Translations under genes and position numbers: made by a program
Shown here: positions 53,626-62,926 of the stretch, piece after piece
Layout: each line of letters starts with the position of its first letter
How positions within the stretch are numbered: position 1 is the stretch's first letter
Notes under the pieces: generated by a model
Told to the model about the DNA's origin: nothing
Database searches by the model: none
Seen by the model: only the letters and a program-made list of their open reading frames with translations
Assembly (NCBI RefSeq): GCF_051603425.1
Contig: NZ_CP194411.1
Span: 1,984,001-2,048,000, forward strand
Source: Selenomonas sputigena_A
GTDB taxonomy: Bacteria; Bacillota; Negativicutes; Selenomonadales; Selenomonadaceae
DNA length: 64,000 nt
Direction of reading: 5' to 3'

Positions 53626-54867
53626 ATGAACGACATACGGGAGAAACTGCTCAATGAATACGCGAGGCTCATCGTCCGCATGGGGGTTAATCTGCAGCAC
53701 GATCAGCAGCTCGTAGTCAACGCGCCGATCGAATGCGCCGGCTTTGCGCGGCGCGTGGCTAGTGCCGCCTATGATGCGGGGGCGCATGATGTGACGGTTG
53801 TCTGGAACGACGAGAAACTGGCGCGCCTGCGTTATGAAAAAGGAGAAAAGCGCATCTTTACGGAATTTCCCGAATGGCGGCGCCTGCTTTATAAGGACAA
53901 CGCCGAGCAAGGTGCGGCCTTCGTGTCCATCCATGCTTCCGATCCCGAAATCTTCAGCGGCATTGACCCCGAGCGCCTGACACTTGCCCAGCAAGCGGCA
54001 GGGGCGGCGCTCCTCGAATATCGCCAACGCCTCATGAGCAATAAAAATGCCTGGTGTGTTGTTTCCATCCCGACGGAAAGCTGGGCTAGAAAAGTATTCC
54101 CGGAAGCTGCGCCTGCAGAAGCTGTAGAAAAACTCTGGCAGGCCATTTTTCATGCCGTGCGTCTCGTGCCGGGTGAAGATGCAGCGAACCGTTGGCAGGA
54201 GCATATCCGCTTTTTGGCGAAAGCGGCAGATTTCATGAATGGCCATGCTTTTGAACGGCTCGAATACAGAAACGGGCTTGGTACAAATCTCACGGTGGAA
54301 TTGCCTGAAGGACATATCTGGGCGGGCGGTGCGGAAAAGACGCAGAGGAATGTGACATTCGTCGCCAATATGCCGACGGAGGAAATCTACACGATGCCTA
54401 AGCGCAACGGTGTCAACGGCGTCGTCGTTGCAACGCGCCCGTTGAACGTCAACGGCAATATCGTTTCCGGCTTTTCGTTGACATTCAAGAAAGGTCAGGT
54501 TGTGGATTACAAGGCGGAATGCGGCGAAGAGATTCTGAAGGAACTCTTTGCTACAGATGAAGGCGCACGCTATCTGGGAGAAGTCGCGCTCGTTCCTTAT
54601 GATTCGCCGATATCCAGGAGCGGCATGCTCTTCTTCAATACGCTTTTTGATGAGAACGCTTCCTGCCATCTGGCTTTTGGCAAAGCCTATCCGACATGCA
54701 TCAAGGGTGGTGAGGAAATGACTTCTGATGAACTTTTGCGCCGCGGTGTGAACGATTCGCTCGTGCATGAGGATTTCATGGTCGGATCGAGCGACCTTGA
54801 GATAGACGGCATCCAGAAGGACGGCACAGCTGTGCCTGTGTTCCGCAAGGGGAATTTTGCGTTTTAA
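53626..54867 (+). CDS. Aminopeptidase, M29 (AmpS/thermophilic) family
   Basis: 413 residues. The start MNDIREKLLNEYARLIVRMG with VNLQHDQQLVVNAP, the middle GHIWAGG and the late SRSGMLFFNTLFDENASCHLAFGKAYP are features of M29 metallo-aminopeptidases, cytoplasmic dimers with two metal ions (Co, Zn or Mn). The conserved SDLEIDGI near the end includes a metal Asp. ATG 53626 follows GAGGAGG by 8 nt; the frame is open upstream but overlaps the lipoprotein gene. Symbol not given since AmpS, AmpT and PepS are all in use. Confidence 0.9.
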   Translation: MNDIREKLLNEYARLIVRMGVNLQHDQQLVVNAPIECAGFARRVASAAYDAGAHDVTVVWNDEKLARLRYEKGEKRIFTEFPEWRRLLYKDNAEQGAAFVSIHASDPEIFSGIDPERLTLAQQAAGAALLEYRQRLMSNKNAWCVVSIPTESWARKVFPEAAPAEAVEKLWQAIFHAVRLVPGEDAANRWQEHIRFLAKAADFMNGHAFERLEYRNGLGTNLTVELPEGHIWAGGAEKTQRNVTFVANMPTEEIYTMPKRNGVNGVVVATRPLNVNGNIVSGFSLTFKKGQVVDYKAECGEEILKELFATDEGARYLGEVALVPYDSPISRSGMLFFNTLFDENASCHLAFGKAYPTCIKGGEEMTSDELLRRGVNDSLVHEDFMVGSSDLEIDGIQKDGTAVPVFRKGNFAF

Positions 54868-55113
54868 AAGAATGACTGATAAATTCAGGCCCCCATCGTC
54901 ACCTATCTGTGATGTCTTTTGGTCTTTTCGGTGTCGACAAAACCTCGGCGCAACACCGTTATACCTGCGATTTGCTCCCTGGATCGAGATAACGCATTTG
55001 TGTAAATCTGAGGGACTTCAATTTATCAACAGTTCTTTTTCGGTAGGAAAGTATGAAATCGAAAGCGAATAGGCAAAGAAGGGATAGGGCGTTGATGGCG
55101 GAGGTGCAATGAA

Positions 55114-56772
55114 ATGAGCATAAAGGACATGGGACAACGGCTTTTTCGGATGGTGCAGGACGGCTATCAGCGCTTTCGCACAGCGATGATTTTTGATGCC
55201 GTACTGTTTGTTTGTGTGGGTGTGCTTACATACTGCCAGGTGTACGAGATACAAGATTGGTATACGGAGGAAATCGGCTGCGCGGCGGCAGCGGCGGCGA
55301 TCGGCTGCATCTTTGCTGTCGCCCTGCGGGTATTCTGGGAGAGGCGCGGACAGGAGCGGCATGGCTTCGAGGCGCTGCTGACGATTGTCGTATTTGTGTT
55401 TTTCTTCATTCTTGTGCAGGGACATGATTGGACGGATCCCTATATTCTGCTCAAGACGGTAGGGCCGGCGCTTGTTTTTGCTTCTGTCGGTCTTTACTGC
55501 CTTGAACCGCAGAAGGAAGGCGAGGAGCCGGCACTTGCCGTGTTTTTCGCAATCTCTAAGGCATGGCTTGTCGGCACTCTTTTGATCGTGTCTCTCAGTA
55601 CATGCTTGACGGCGTTCGATTCACTGCTTTTTTCTTTGGAAAGCAGATTGCATACGACGCTGTATTTTCTCATTGCAGAGTTTTCTTTTCTTTTTATTGG
55701 GATACAGGTCTTTCTCGCGAGCTTGCCTGAGCGGGGGAAAAACATGGAGACGCCCGCGCTCTTTCGCGCTCTCCTCATGCGCGTGCTTTGGCCCGTCTAT
55801 CTGATCCTGCTCGTGATTCTCTATCTCTATGTGGCAAAGATCATCTATGTCTGGGCGATACCCGTCGGCATGATGAATTGGTTTGCCTCGTTGGCTCTTC
55901 TTGCCTTCAGCGTGTTTTTCTTCTGCTTTGCGAATGATGCGCGCTATTCGCTGCTGCAGCGCTTCCTGCGCTGGGGTCTTTTGCTCTTTCTGCCGATTCT
56001 TGCGGTGCAGGCTGTCGCTGTTTGGCAACGAGTCGAGCCGTACGGTCTGACGGTGCTGCGCTATACGTCGATCCACTGCACGATTTTCGGTATCTTTTTG
56101 CTCGTGCTTGCTTTCCTGCGCCGCTCGCCGCGTCCTGCGTTTCTCGTCTTGGCGCTCATGATTGCCGCATTCACACTGACGCCGCTCAATATCGTCGATG
56201 TGCCGTTTCGCACGCAGGAAGCCCGCCTTTGGAGCGTGCTTGAGGAAAATGACATGCTGAAGGGCGGCGAGGTCGTGGAAAATTCCGATCTCTTGCCGAG
56301 CGAGCGTGACAAGCTCTTGAGTGCAGCGGAGTATCTGACGGATCATAAGAAGACGGTGTTTCTCGAAACCCCAGGGATGAGCGAGGTGCTTGCGAAGCAG
56401 CGTGGGAAGCAGAAAGGTGCAAAATATACCGAGTGGTTTGAGTTCAAGACGAAAAATTCTAAACACATCCCTGTAGCCGGCTGGCAGAATGCGTATCTGA
56501 TCGGCAAGCCCAATGTGGAAAACGGCATGCTTGTCGTGGACAAAGGCGACGGAACGCAGGAAAAATTCGAGCTCTCTTCCTATCTCAAGGAACTTCTGGA
56601 ATATGCGCGCAAAGAGGATGTGACCGGAACGGGCAAATTCACGCGGGAGCTTAGAATAGATGTGGATGAAAACACCTGCCTATGGCTGCAGAAAGTTGAT
56701 TTATCCGTCCGTAACCATAAAGGCGGGGAGGATATAACGGCGCATGTGACGGGCGTACTTTTGAAACGATAA
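55114..56772 (+). CDS. DUF4153 multi-pass membrane protein
   Basis: 552 residues. About ten to eleven membrane segments occupy the first 370 residues; the last 180 residues are soluble and charged (LWSVLEENDMLKGGEVVEN onward). The layout, long hydrophobic part and a W/Y-rich TM core, fits DUF4153, whose function is unknown. ATG 55114 lies 9 nt after GGAGGTG. A 19-codon frame (MKSKANRQRRDRALMAEVQ, 55053-55112) with a fair ribosome site ends two bases before this ATG and might couple or regulate its translation. The 246-nt gap before it shows no clear promoter. Confidence 0.78.
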   Translation: MSIKDMGQRLFRMVQDGYQRFRTAMIFDAVLFVCVGVLTYCQVYEIQDWYTEEIGCAAAAAAIGCIFAVALRVFWERRGQERHGFEALLTIVVFVFFFILVQGHDWTDPYILLKTVGPALVFASVGLYCLEPQKEGEEPALAVFFAISKAWLVGTLLIVSLSTCLTAFDSLLFSLESRLHTTLYFLIAEFSFLFIGIQVFLASLPERGKNMETPALFRALLMRVLWPVYLILLVILYLYVAKIIYVWAIPVGMMNWFASLALLAFSVFFFCFANDARYSLLQRFLRWGLLLFLPILAVQAVAVWQRVEPYGLTVLRYTSIHCTIFGIFLLVLAFLRRSPRPAFLVLALMIAAFTLTPLNIVDVPFRTQEARLWSVLEENDMLKGGEVVENSDLLPSERDKLLSAAEYLTDHKKTVFLETPGMSEVLAKQRGKQKGAKYTEWFEFKTKNSKHIPVAGWQNAYLIGKPNVENGMLVVDKGDGTQEKFELSSYLKELLEYARKEDVTGTGKFTRELRIDVDENTCLWLQKVDLSVRNHKGGEDITAHVTGVLLKR

Positions 56773-56906
56773 TAGATGAGATTTTAAGGGGAGAAGGAAG
56801 TTTTTTGCTGGGGATTGCTGCGGCTGCATAAGCTACCAAAGTTTGGCAGAACGATGCGACAATTAAACTTGCAATCTTCCCCCTTGTCCGTACTTTTCAA
56901 AATCTA

Positions 56907-56935
56907 TTGACAAGTAGAAAAAATAGGTTTACATT
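56907..56935 (+). promoter_or_regulatory. Promoter for cstA
   Basis: TTGACA (56907-56912), 17-nt spacer, TACATT (56930-56935), about 105 nt before the cstA start. Nothing else was found in the 268-nt gap. Confidence 0.75.
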
Positions 56936-57040
56936 GAGACTGCACAGTACATATATCAATAGTCCGAATATTGCCTATACGAAAGAAAGGAGGCCTGGAA
57001 TTGCCGACGGTAGACTGACGGACGGAAGGAGTGATTTGCA

Positions 57041-58465
57041 ATGGTAACATTTTTGGTGGCGTTGCTCGCCCTAGTTCTTGGCTACATCATTTACGGCAAA
57101 TTGGTCGACACGATTTTTGCGCCGACGGACAAGCCGACCCCGGCCATGGTGCACAACGACGGTGTGGATTATATTCCGTTGCCGACGTGGAAGGTCTTTA
57201 TGATCCAATTGCTGAATATCGCTGGTCTCGGCCCGATATTCGGAGCGTTGCAGGGGGCTCTTTGGGGACCCTGCGTCTACTTCTGGATTGTTTTGGGTAC
57301 GATTTTTGCCGGCGGTGTGCACGACTATATGTCGGGCACGATTTCGCTTCGTGAGGACGGCAAGAGCATCTCTGAGGTTGTTGGCAACCACATGGGCAAG
57401 ACGATGCTCTTCATTATGCGTGTTTTCTCTGTGGTGCTGCTCGTTCTCGTCGGAACGGTTTTTGCGACGGGACCTGCGCTCCTGATCGATGGCAAGCTCC
57501 TTGCGCTTGGCTCCATCGGGGCAATCAAAATTTGGCTGATCATCATCTTGCTTTACTACTTTCTCGCTACATTGCTGCCGATTGATACGCTGATTGCACG
57601 TTTTTATCCGCTTTTCGGCATCTGTTTGATCGTGATGGCGTTCGGCATTATGGGCGCTATGCTTGCAGGTGTCGGCGGACATGTGATGCCGGAAATGGTC
57701 TTCGCGAATTTGCACCCGAAAGAAATGCCCATCTGGCCGCTGATGTTCATTACGGTCGCCTGTGGTGCTGTTTCGGGCTTCCATGCTACGCAGTCGCCTT
57801 TGATGGCACGCTGCCTCAAGGATGAACGCTTGGCACGCCCGGTGTTTTACGGTGCGATGGTCGCTGAGGGCTTCATCGCTCTCGTCTGGGCAGCTGCCGG
57901 CGTGACATTCTATGAGAGTACGGGCGGTCTTGGTGCAGTGCTTGCTGCCGCTGGTCCTGGCGGTGCGGTTTACGATATCTGCGTTGGTTTCCTTGGCCCT
58001 GTCGGTGCGGCCTTGGCGCTTCTTGGTGTCGTTGCCTGTCCGATTACATCTGGGGATACGGCATTTCGGTCGGCTCGTTTGACGATTGCCGATTGGTTCG
58101 GAATCGAGCAGAAGGATACAGGAAAACGTCTCATGCTCGCGGTACCGATTCTTGGCATTGGCGCCATCCTCACGCAGATGGACTTCTCCATCATCTGGCG
58201 CTACTTCTCGTGGACGAACCAGACGCTCGCCATGATCGTACTCTGGACAGGTTCGGTCTATCTTTACCGCACGTTCCGTGGGAAGCTGTACTATATCATC
58301 GGCATGATTCCTGCTACCTTCATGTCGGCCGTCACGATGACGTATATTCTGCAGGCGAAGGAAGGCTTCGGCCTGCCGACGAATATCACATATCCCGTCG
58401 GTCTTGTCATAGCAGCTTTATTCCTGTTCTTATTCCTGCGCACGACTGTGATGAAAAAAGATTGA
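57041..58465 (+). CDS. cstA: Carbon starvation protein CstA-type pyruvate/peptide transporter
   Basis: 474 residues, about 13 membrane segments. VTFLVALLALVLGYIIYGKL and the later GPIFGALQGALWGP, GGVHDYMSG and GDTAFRSARLTIAD are signatures of CstA proteins. The family imports pyruvate or peptides during carbon limitation. This is the short form (E. coli CstA is about 700 residues). ATG 57041 follows AAGGAGTG. It is monocistronic: own promoter upstream, long terminator downstream. Confidence 0.93.
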   Translation: MVTFLVALLALVLGYIIYGKLVDTIFAPTDKPTPAMVHNDGVDYIPLPTWKVFMIQLLNIAGLGPIFGALQGALWGPCVYFWIVLGTIFAGGVHDYMSGTISLREDGKSISEVVGNHMGKTMLFIMRVFSVVLLVLVGTVFATGPALLIDGKLLALGSIGAIKIWLIIILLYYFLATLLPIDTLIARFYPLFGICLIVMAFGIMGAMLAGVGGHVMPEMVFANLHPKEMPIWPLMFITVACGAVSGFHATQSPLMARCLKDERLARPVFYGAMVAEGFIALVWAAAGVTFYESTGGLGAVLAAAGPGGAVYDICVGFLGPVGAALALLGVVACPITSGDTAFRSARLTIADWFGIEQKDTGKRLMLAVPILGIGAILTQMDFSIIWRYFSWTNQTLAMIVLWTGSVYLYRTFRGKLYYIIGMIPATFMSAVTMTYILQAKEGFGLPTNITYPVGLVIAALFLFLFLRTTVMKKD

Positions 58466-58469
58466 CCAA

Positions 58470-58514
58470 ATAAAGAGAAGGGGCGCTGCGAAATGCGGCG
58501 CCCTTCTCTTTATC
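58470..58514 (+). terminator. Intrinsic terminator after cstA
   Basis: A stem of about 18 bp with one bulge (58470-58489 to 58495-58513), GAAAT loop, U-rich 3' arm. Confidence 0.88.
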
Positions 58515-58924
58515 GAGGGGGATGGATTTGGGATGTCGTTATTGTTTCAATGCCTAGGGAATGAAAGTTTTAAAAGCGGGAAGATGAAGTCAAGCAGCTG
58601 AGAGATTTTTTAGACGGTTTGAGAAGATATGTGTGAAGATGTCTGAAGGATTATTTCCGCCGCATATCACAATTCCTTTTCATAACGCATTTTGTTTACG
58701 AGTGCCTGGATATCGTTCTCATGCTGAATATGGTATATCGTATTTGGGTTTCAAAGTATATTTATTGTTGGGAAAATGCTGTTAATTTTTATATGCGGCG
58801 AGATAAGCAGGAAAGTTCGATTTACAAAGAGAATAGACAGAAGAATGGGAGGAAGGGGAAGGTTTGGTAAGATAGGGCATCTGTGGAAAATGTAAAGAGT
58901 TTTGGGAAAGTGGACGGTGGGACG
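58515..58924. other. AT-rich gap without a supported gene
   Basis: No frame of convincing length or with a ribosome site was found. A 27-codon open stretch on the minus strand (58668-58748; segment HIQHENDIQALVNKMRYEK) looks protein-like but has no start, and could be the end of a decayed gene. The promoter of the following gene is expected here but no clear hexamer pair is seen. Confidence 0.4.
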
Positions 58925-59587
58925 ATGCTGAAAAAACAATGGATGACGATTCTTGCGATGATGCTGCTTTTCGTTGCGGGGCTTTCTGAAGCGCAGGCTT
59001 CCGGAAAGCTGGAACCTGTGGATTTTTCAGTCAAGGGCGTGGCTTTAGGCGATTCGGAAGAAAAAATGCTTGAAGTCTTTGGAAAGCCGAACTTTGAAAA
59101 GGAGCGGACGGTCTGGGGGATTCACATGCGCTACTATACCTTTCCGCGCGGTTACGAGGTAGGCGTTGCCGTTGCTGCGGGAAAGGTTGCCGATATTCTT
59201 GTGTTCGATGAGGACTACAAAGGGCGTGCCGATGTGAGGTATGGTGCAACCTCACATAAGATTATGGCGACGTATGGCAAGAAGGAGCGAACTTTCCTGG
59301 AAGGAAGCACATGGTATATCTACGAAAATCCGCTGAATAAGAGGGAAAAACTCATGCTGAAGGCGGAGTCTGTCAATGGGAGTCTTCTTTCCTGGCGTTT
59401 GACACGCCTGCCGCTGACCGAGGAAGAGGCGGATGCTCTGACGGATGAGGAGCGGAGAGAGTGGGAGAACAACGACTTGCGTGCGGTTGATATCGGTGAG
59501 CGGGAAATCGACACGAGTGCATGGGATGAGCAGAAAAAGCAGGATCGGCCGAAGCTCCGTTGGGAAAGGAAGGAGGACAAGCCTTGA
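58925..59587 (+). CDS. Exported protein of unknown function
   Basis: 220 residues. A signal peptide (MLKKQWMTILAMMLLFVAGL, cleavage near AQA-SG) is followed by a beta-rich part (FSVKGVALGDSEEKMLEVFG, YGATSHKIMATYGKKERTF) suggestive of a small SmpA/OmlA-like periplasmic fold. It ends in an acidic/basic tail rich in Glu, Trp and Lys. ATG 58925 follows GGTGGGA. Its stop overlaps the YitT start (TGATG), so both are one unit. I do not recognise the family with confidence. Confidence 0.7.
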   Translation: MLKKQWMTILAMMLLFVAGLSEAQASGKLEPVDFSVKGVALGDSEEKMLEVFGKPNFEKERTVWGIHMRYYTFPRGYEVGVAVAAGKVADILVFDEDYKGRADVRYGATSHKIMATYGKKERTFLEGSTWYIYENPLNKREKLMLKAESVNGSLLSWRLTRLPLTEEEADALTDEERREWENNDLRAVDIGEREIDTSAWDEQKKQDRPKLRWERKEDKP

Positions 59588-60495
59588 TGTTCCACATCAA
59601 AAGCCTGCCCTTGAAAAGCCGGATTTTTCGGTATCTCGGCATTTTGCTCGGCTGTCTTATCAGCAGCTCGTCCATCAATCTCTTCGTTGTGCCGTCACAC
59701 CTTTTATCCGGCGGCATTGCTGGCATTGCAATGATTTTTTACTATCTTTTTTCCTTGCCCATAGGTCTGCAGATGTTTGTTTACAATTTGCCGCTTCTCG
59801 CAGCGGCGTACAAGACGCTGGGGCGTGAATATACGCTGGACATCGCTTTCGGTACGATACTTTTCTCTTTCTGCGTTGATGCGACGCGGTTTTTGAACGC
59901 TTATGCGCCTGTGCCTGATACGATGCTCGCCGCGATTTTTGGCGGCGTCCTGAACGGCATTGGCTATGGCTTGATTTTCCGTATGAACGGAAGCTCGGGA
60001 GGCTTTGATATCATTGCCGCCATTGTGAAGCAATACTACTCCCTGAGCATGGGGGGCGTGATTTTTGCCTTCAACTGCGTCATTATGTGCCTTGCTGCCG
60101 CGCTTTTCGGTATCATGCCGGCGCTTTTTACCCTGATTTGCATGTATATGAATTCTCTCGTTACGGATAAGGTGGTCGCGGGCTTTAATCGCCGCAAGGT
60201 CGTTCTCATTATTTCCGATCATGTGCAGCCGATTTCCGAAGCCATCATCTGCGAGGTCGGCCGCGGCGTGACATTCCTGCATGGTCAGGGCGCTTTTACA
60301 CGCAAGGAGCGCAACGTACTCTTCCTCGTCTGCTCGCTGACGCAAATCAGCAAGGTAAAGCTCATAGCGAACCTCATTGACAAGAATGCCTTCATGATCG
60401 TGCTGTCTGCCAATGAGGTTATGGGACGAGGTTTCACAATGCCCGGGATGCACTTCAAAGCCATGCTGAAAGAGAGGAATAAGAGGATTTTGTAA
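59587..60495 (+). CDS. YitT family membrane protein (DUF161/DUF2179)
   Basis: 302 residues. Five to six membrane helices lie in residues 15-190, with the family's GGIAGIAMIFYYLF and NGSSGGFDIIAAI segments. A cytoplasmic DUF2179 domain (KVVLIISDHVQPISEAII, GVTFLHGQGAFTRKERNVLF) makes the C-terminus. Function is not established; members may be transporters. ATG 59587 overlaps the preceding stop and has GGAAAGGAGG upstream. Confidence 0.9.
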   Translation: MFHIKSLPLKSRIFRYLGILLGCLISSSSINLFVVPSHLLSGGIAGIAMIFYYLFSLPIGLQMFVYNLPLLAAAYKTLGREYTLDIAFGTILFSFCVDATRFLNAYAPVPDTMLAAIFGGVLNGIGYGLIFRMNGSSGGFDIIAAIVKQYYSLSMGGVIFAFNCVIMCLAAALFGIMPALFTLICMYMNSLVTDKVVAGFNRRKVVLIISDHVQPISEAIICEVGRGVTFLHGQGAFTRKERNVLFLVCSLTQISKVKLIANLIDKNAFMIVLSANEVMGRGFTMPGMHFKAMLKERNKRIL

Positions 60496-60567
60496 AGAGA
60501 AGGACAGAAAATAAGCCGGAAAAGGGCTTGTTATGCTTATGGCAGAAGGGGCCCGTGCTTTGACCGT

Positions 60568-60615
60568 AGAACGGAAAAGCGTTTCGTCGTTTGCTGCACG
60601 GCGTTTTTCCGTTCT
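60568..60615. terminator. Possible terminator after yitT-type gene
   Basis: 11-bp stem AGAACGGAAAA/TTTTCCGTTCT with a 26-nt loop. The A/T part of the stem could work from either side. Confidence 0.4.
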
Positions 60616-60649
60616 TGGGGAAAAATAATGTTTGCAGCCTTTCGCTGAT

Positions 60650-60679
60650 TTGTATCTCCTGCCGCTTTTCTGCTATAAT
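60650..60679 (+). promoter_or_regulatory. Promoter for the MBL-fold/cyclophilin unit
   Basis: TTGTAT (60650-60655), 18-nt spacer, TATAAT (60674-60679), about 30 nt before the start codon. Confidence 0.7.
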
Positions 60680-60709
60680 GGGGATAATTCTTTCGCAGGG
60701 GGGACGTTC

Positions 60710-61432
60710 TTGGAGATTATCTATTTATTGAACAGTGGTTTTGCTGTACGATTCGGACGTACGCTGCTCGTTTTTGACGATTATCAGGATCCGGCCAATG
60801 CCGTGCTGCGCCTTTTGGGCGAAGTGGATGAGGTTTATTTTTTTGTGTCGCATGCGCATTTCGATCATTTTGATACGCATATCCTTGATTATGCGCCGGA
60901 TGTAACGCAATATTTTATGGCGAGCGAGATTCGCCGTACGAAGCGCGGCAAGAGGTTTCCCGTGGAAAAGACGACGTATCTCACGACGTATGACAGCTAT
61001 GAGGATGGGGCGATTCGTGTCGAATCGTTTGATTCAACGGACACGGGAACTTCGTTTCTTGTGGAAAAAGAGGGCAGACGCATTTTTCATGCCGGTGACT
61101 TCAACTGGTGGCATTGGAAGGGCGATACGGAGGAGAACAACAAGTTTGCACGCAATGGCTTTATGAAGCAAATGAAGCGGCTTGACGGTCTTGAGGCGGA
61201 TGTGGCGTTTTTCCCTGTGGATGGACGCCTAGAGGAATTCAAGGACATTGGTGCTAAGGAGTTTTGTGCGCGGACGCGCGTCAAGGCTCTTGTCACTATG
61301 CACAGTGTCGGCTTTCCGGCATGGCAGCCGTCAGAGAATTTCTTTGCGCCGGGTTGTGAGATCCCGTATTGGGTGCCGACGGAGCCCGGGGAAAGGCGGT
61401 ATCTGGAGGACGGAGGAGGTTTTTCCGAATGA
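60710..61432 (+). CDS. MBL-fold metal-dependent hydrolase
   Basis: 240 residues from TTG 60710 (GGGGGGA upstream). The metal-binding HxHxDH is seen in SHAHFDHFD (about residues 48-56), with a further site in IFHAGDFNWWHWKG (about 125). The fold is that of UlaG-like or YtkL-like cytoplasmic hydrolases. Substrate unknown. It overlaps the next gene by 4 nt (ATGA). Confidence 0.87.
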   Translation: MEIIYLLNSGFAVRFGRTLLVFDDYQDPANAVLRLLGEVDEVYFFVSHAHFDHFDTHILDYAPDVTQYFMASEIRRTKRGKRFPVEKTTYLTTYDSYEDGAIRVESFDSTDTGTSFLVEKEGRRIFHAGDFNWWHWKGDTEENNKFARNGFMKQMKRLDGLEADVAFFPVDGRLEEFKDIGAKEFCARTRVKALVTMHSVGFPAWQPSENFFAPGCEIPYWVPTEPGERRYLEDGGGFSE

Positions 61433-62016
61433 AGAAGTATTTTGTGTTCCTGCTGGCGGGGCTCGTTCTTTTGACGACGGGGTGTTTTGCGGCAGGCCAG
61501 GGGATGGACAGCAATAAGGATAAAGGAGCAAAGAAAATGGCAAACCCGATAGCAGTATTTGAAACGAATATGGGCACCTTTGAGATTGAGCTTTTTGAGG
61601 ACAAGGCGCCCATTACGGTGAAAAATTTTACGGATCTGGCCGAGAAAGGGTTTTATGACGGCTTGATTTTTCATCGAGTAATTGATGGCTTCATGATTCA
61701 GGGCGGTGATCCGGACGGCAGGGGAACAGGTGGTCCGGGCTACACAATTCCGGATGAGTTTCACAAGGATTTGAAGCATGACAGCGAGGGCATCCTCTCG
61801 ATGGCGAATGCAGGACCGAATACAGGCGGCTCACAGTTTTTTATCACGCTTGCGGCAACGCCTTGGCTTGATGGGCATCATTCCGTTTTCGGCAAGGTCG
61901 TGAAGGGGATGGATGTCGTCCGCGCCATCGGCAAGAGCGAGACGGATTTTCAGGATAAGCCGCTGAAGAAGGTCGTGATGGAAAAGATCACGATTCGCCG
62001 TGAGGAAGCGAAATGA
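61429..62016 (+). CDS. Lipoprotein peptidyl-prolyl cis-trans isomerase (cyclophilin)
   Basis: 195 residues. A signal (KYFVFLLAGLVLLTTGC) with lipobox LTTGC is followed by a 20-residue linker and a cyclophilin domain: GFYDGLIFHRVIDGFMIQGG, then ANAGPNTGGSQFFITL and HHSVFGKVVKGMDVV. The domain speeds folding of proline-containing proteins. The lipid anchor places it outside the cytoplasm. ATG 61429 follows GGAGGAGG and overlaps the MBL gene. ATG inside the linker could give a cytoplasmic form, but there is an AAAGGAG site before codon 37 (MANPIAVF), so both forms are possible. Confidence 0.92.
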   Translation: MKKYFVFLLAGLVLLTTGCFAAGQGMDSNKDKGAKKMANPIAVFETNMGTFEIELFEDKAPITVKNFTDLAEKGFYDGLIFHRVIDGFMIQGGDPDGRGTGGPGYTIPDEFHKDLKHDSEGILSMANAGPNTGGSQFFITLAATPWLDGHHSVFGKVVKGMDVVRAIGKSETDFQDKPLKKVVMEKITIRREEAK

Positions 62017-62017
62017 T

Positions 62018-62299
62018 GTGAAGGCGTATACTTACATTCTCGTTTGTGCGGACGGCACGCTTTATACGGGCTGGACGAACAATCTTGAAAAACGCCTTGC
62101 CGCACACAATGCAGGCAGGGGTGCGAAGTACACAAGGAGCCGCTGTCCCGTGCGGCTCCTTTACTATGAGGAATTTGCCCAAAAGAGTGAGGCGCAGAGC
62201 CGTGAGTGTGCGATAAAACGTCTGCCGCGTGAGAAGAAAATGGCACTGGTACAGGGAGGCGTGAAGGATGAGGCGGCCGTCCCGGAAGGGAAAAAATAA
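62018..62299 (+). CDS. GIY-YIG domain protein, YhbQ/UPF0213 type
   Basis: 93 residues from GTG 62018, which gives KAYTYILVCADGTLYTGWTN, the family N-terminus, and follows GAGGAAG; a GTG at 62000 would overlap the cyclophilin gene. The domain has the Tyr pair (TYILVC, LYTGWT), the Arg of EKRLAAHNAG and the late EAQSRECAIKRLPREKK. Such single-domain proteins are putative structure-specific nucleases. Function in the cell is not settled. It is the third gene of the MBL/cyclophilin unit. Confidence 0.88.
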   Translation: MKAYTYILVCADGTLYTGWTNNLEKRLAAHNAGRGAKYTRSRCPVRLLYYEEFAQKSEAQSRECAIKRLPREKKMALVQGGVKDEAAVPEGKK

Positions 62300-62353
62300 C
62301 GGAAAACAGGCGCAGGGCGGCGAATTTTCGGCGGGTAAAAGGCGGGGCTTTCG

Positions 62354-62382
62354 TTGACAAGGCGAGACGGTGCACCTATAAT
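62354..62382 (+). promoter_or_regulatory. Consensus promoter for greA-lysS
   Basis: TTGACA (62354-62359), 17-nt spacer, TATAAT (62377-62382). Confidence 0.92.
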
Positions 62383-62422
62383 ATGAAAGATATGAAGCAT
62401 CCAGAAAAAGGGGAAGATGGCG

Positions 62423-62896
62423 ATGGCAGAAAAGCGCGTAATGCTGACAGAAGAAGGATACAAGAAGCTGCAGGAGAAGCTGGACTATTTGAAGAGCGTG
62501 CGGCGTATCGAGGTGTCGGAGAGGCTCAAGGCGGCAATCGCGCTCGGCGATCTCTCGGAGAACTCGGAGTATGATGACGCAAAGAATGAGCAGGCTTTTC
62601 TTGAGGGTGAGATTCTCGACCTTGAGGCGAAGATCAGGAACAGCGATATCATCAAGAGCGATGCCGCTTCCGATACGGTGCAGATGGGCAGTACAGTCGT
62701 GATTCGTGATGTTGAGGCAGGGGAAGAGGATACTTATACGATTGTGGGAACGGCCGAGGCCGATCCCACAGAATTCAAGATTTCAAATGAATCACCTGTC
62801 GGCGCTGCCATTATCGGCACAAAAGTAGGAGATATCGTAGATGTTCATGCTCCGGCCGGCATCATCAAGTATGAGGTTCGCGAGATCAAGGCGTGA
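62423..62896 (+). CDS. greA: Transcription elongation factor GreA
   Basis: 157 residues. GreA rescues backtracked RNA polymerase by stimulating transcript cleavage. The N-terminal coiled coil (MLTEEGYKKLQEKLDYLKSV) with acidic tip (ALGDLSENSEYDDAKNEQ) and the C-terminal FKBP-like domain (ISNESPVGAAIIGTKVGD) are complete. ATG 62423 sits 8 nt after AAGGGGAA; ATG 62417 is too close to that site. lysS follows by 30 nt, a pairing common in Firmicutes. Confidence 0.96.
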   Translation: MAEKRVMLTEEGYKKLQEKLDYLKSVRRIEVSERLKAAIALGDLSENSEYDDAKNEQAFLEGEILDLEAKIRNSDIIKSDAASDTVQMGSTVVIRDVEAGEEDTYTIVGTAEADPTEFKISNESPVGAAIIGTKVGDIVDVHAPAGIIKYEVREIKA

Positions 62897-62926
62897 TTTC
62901 TGCGGCCATAGATGGGAGAAGAAAAA

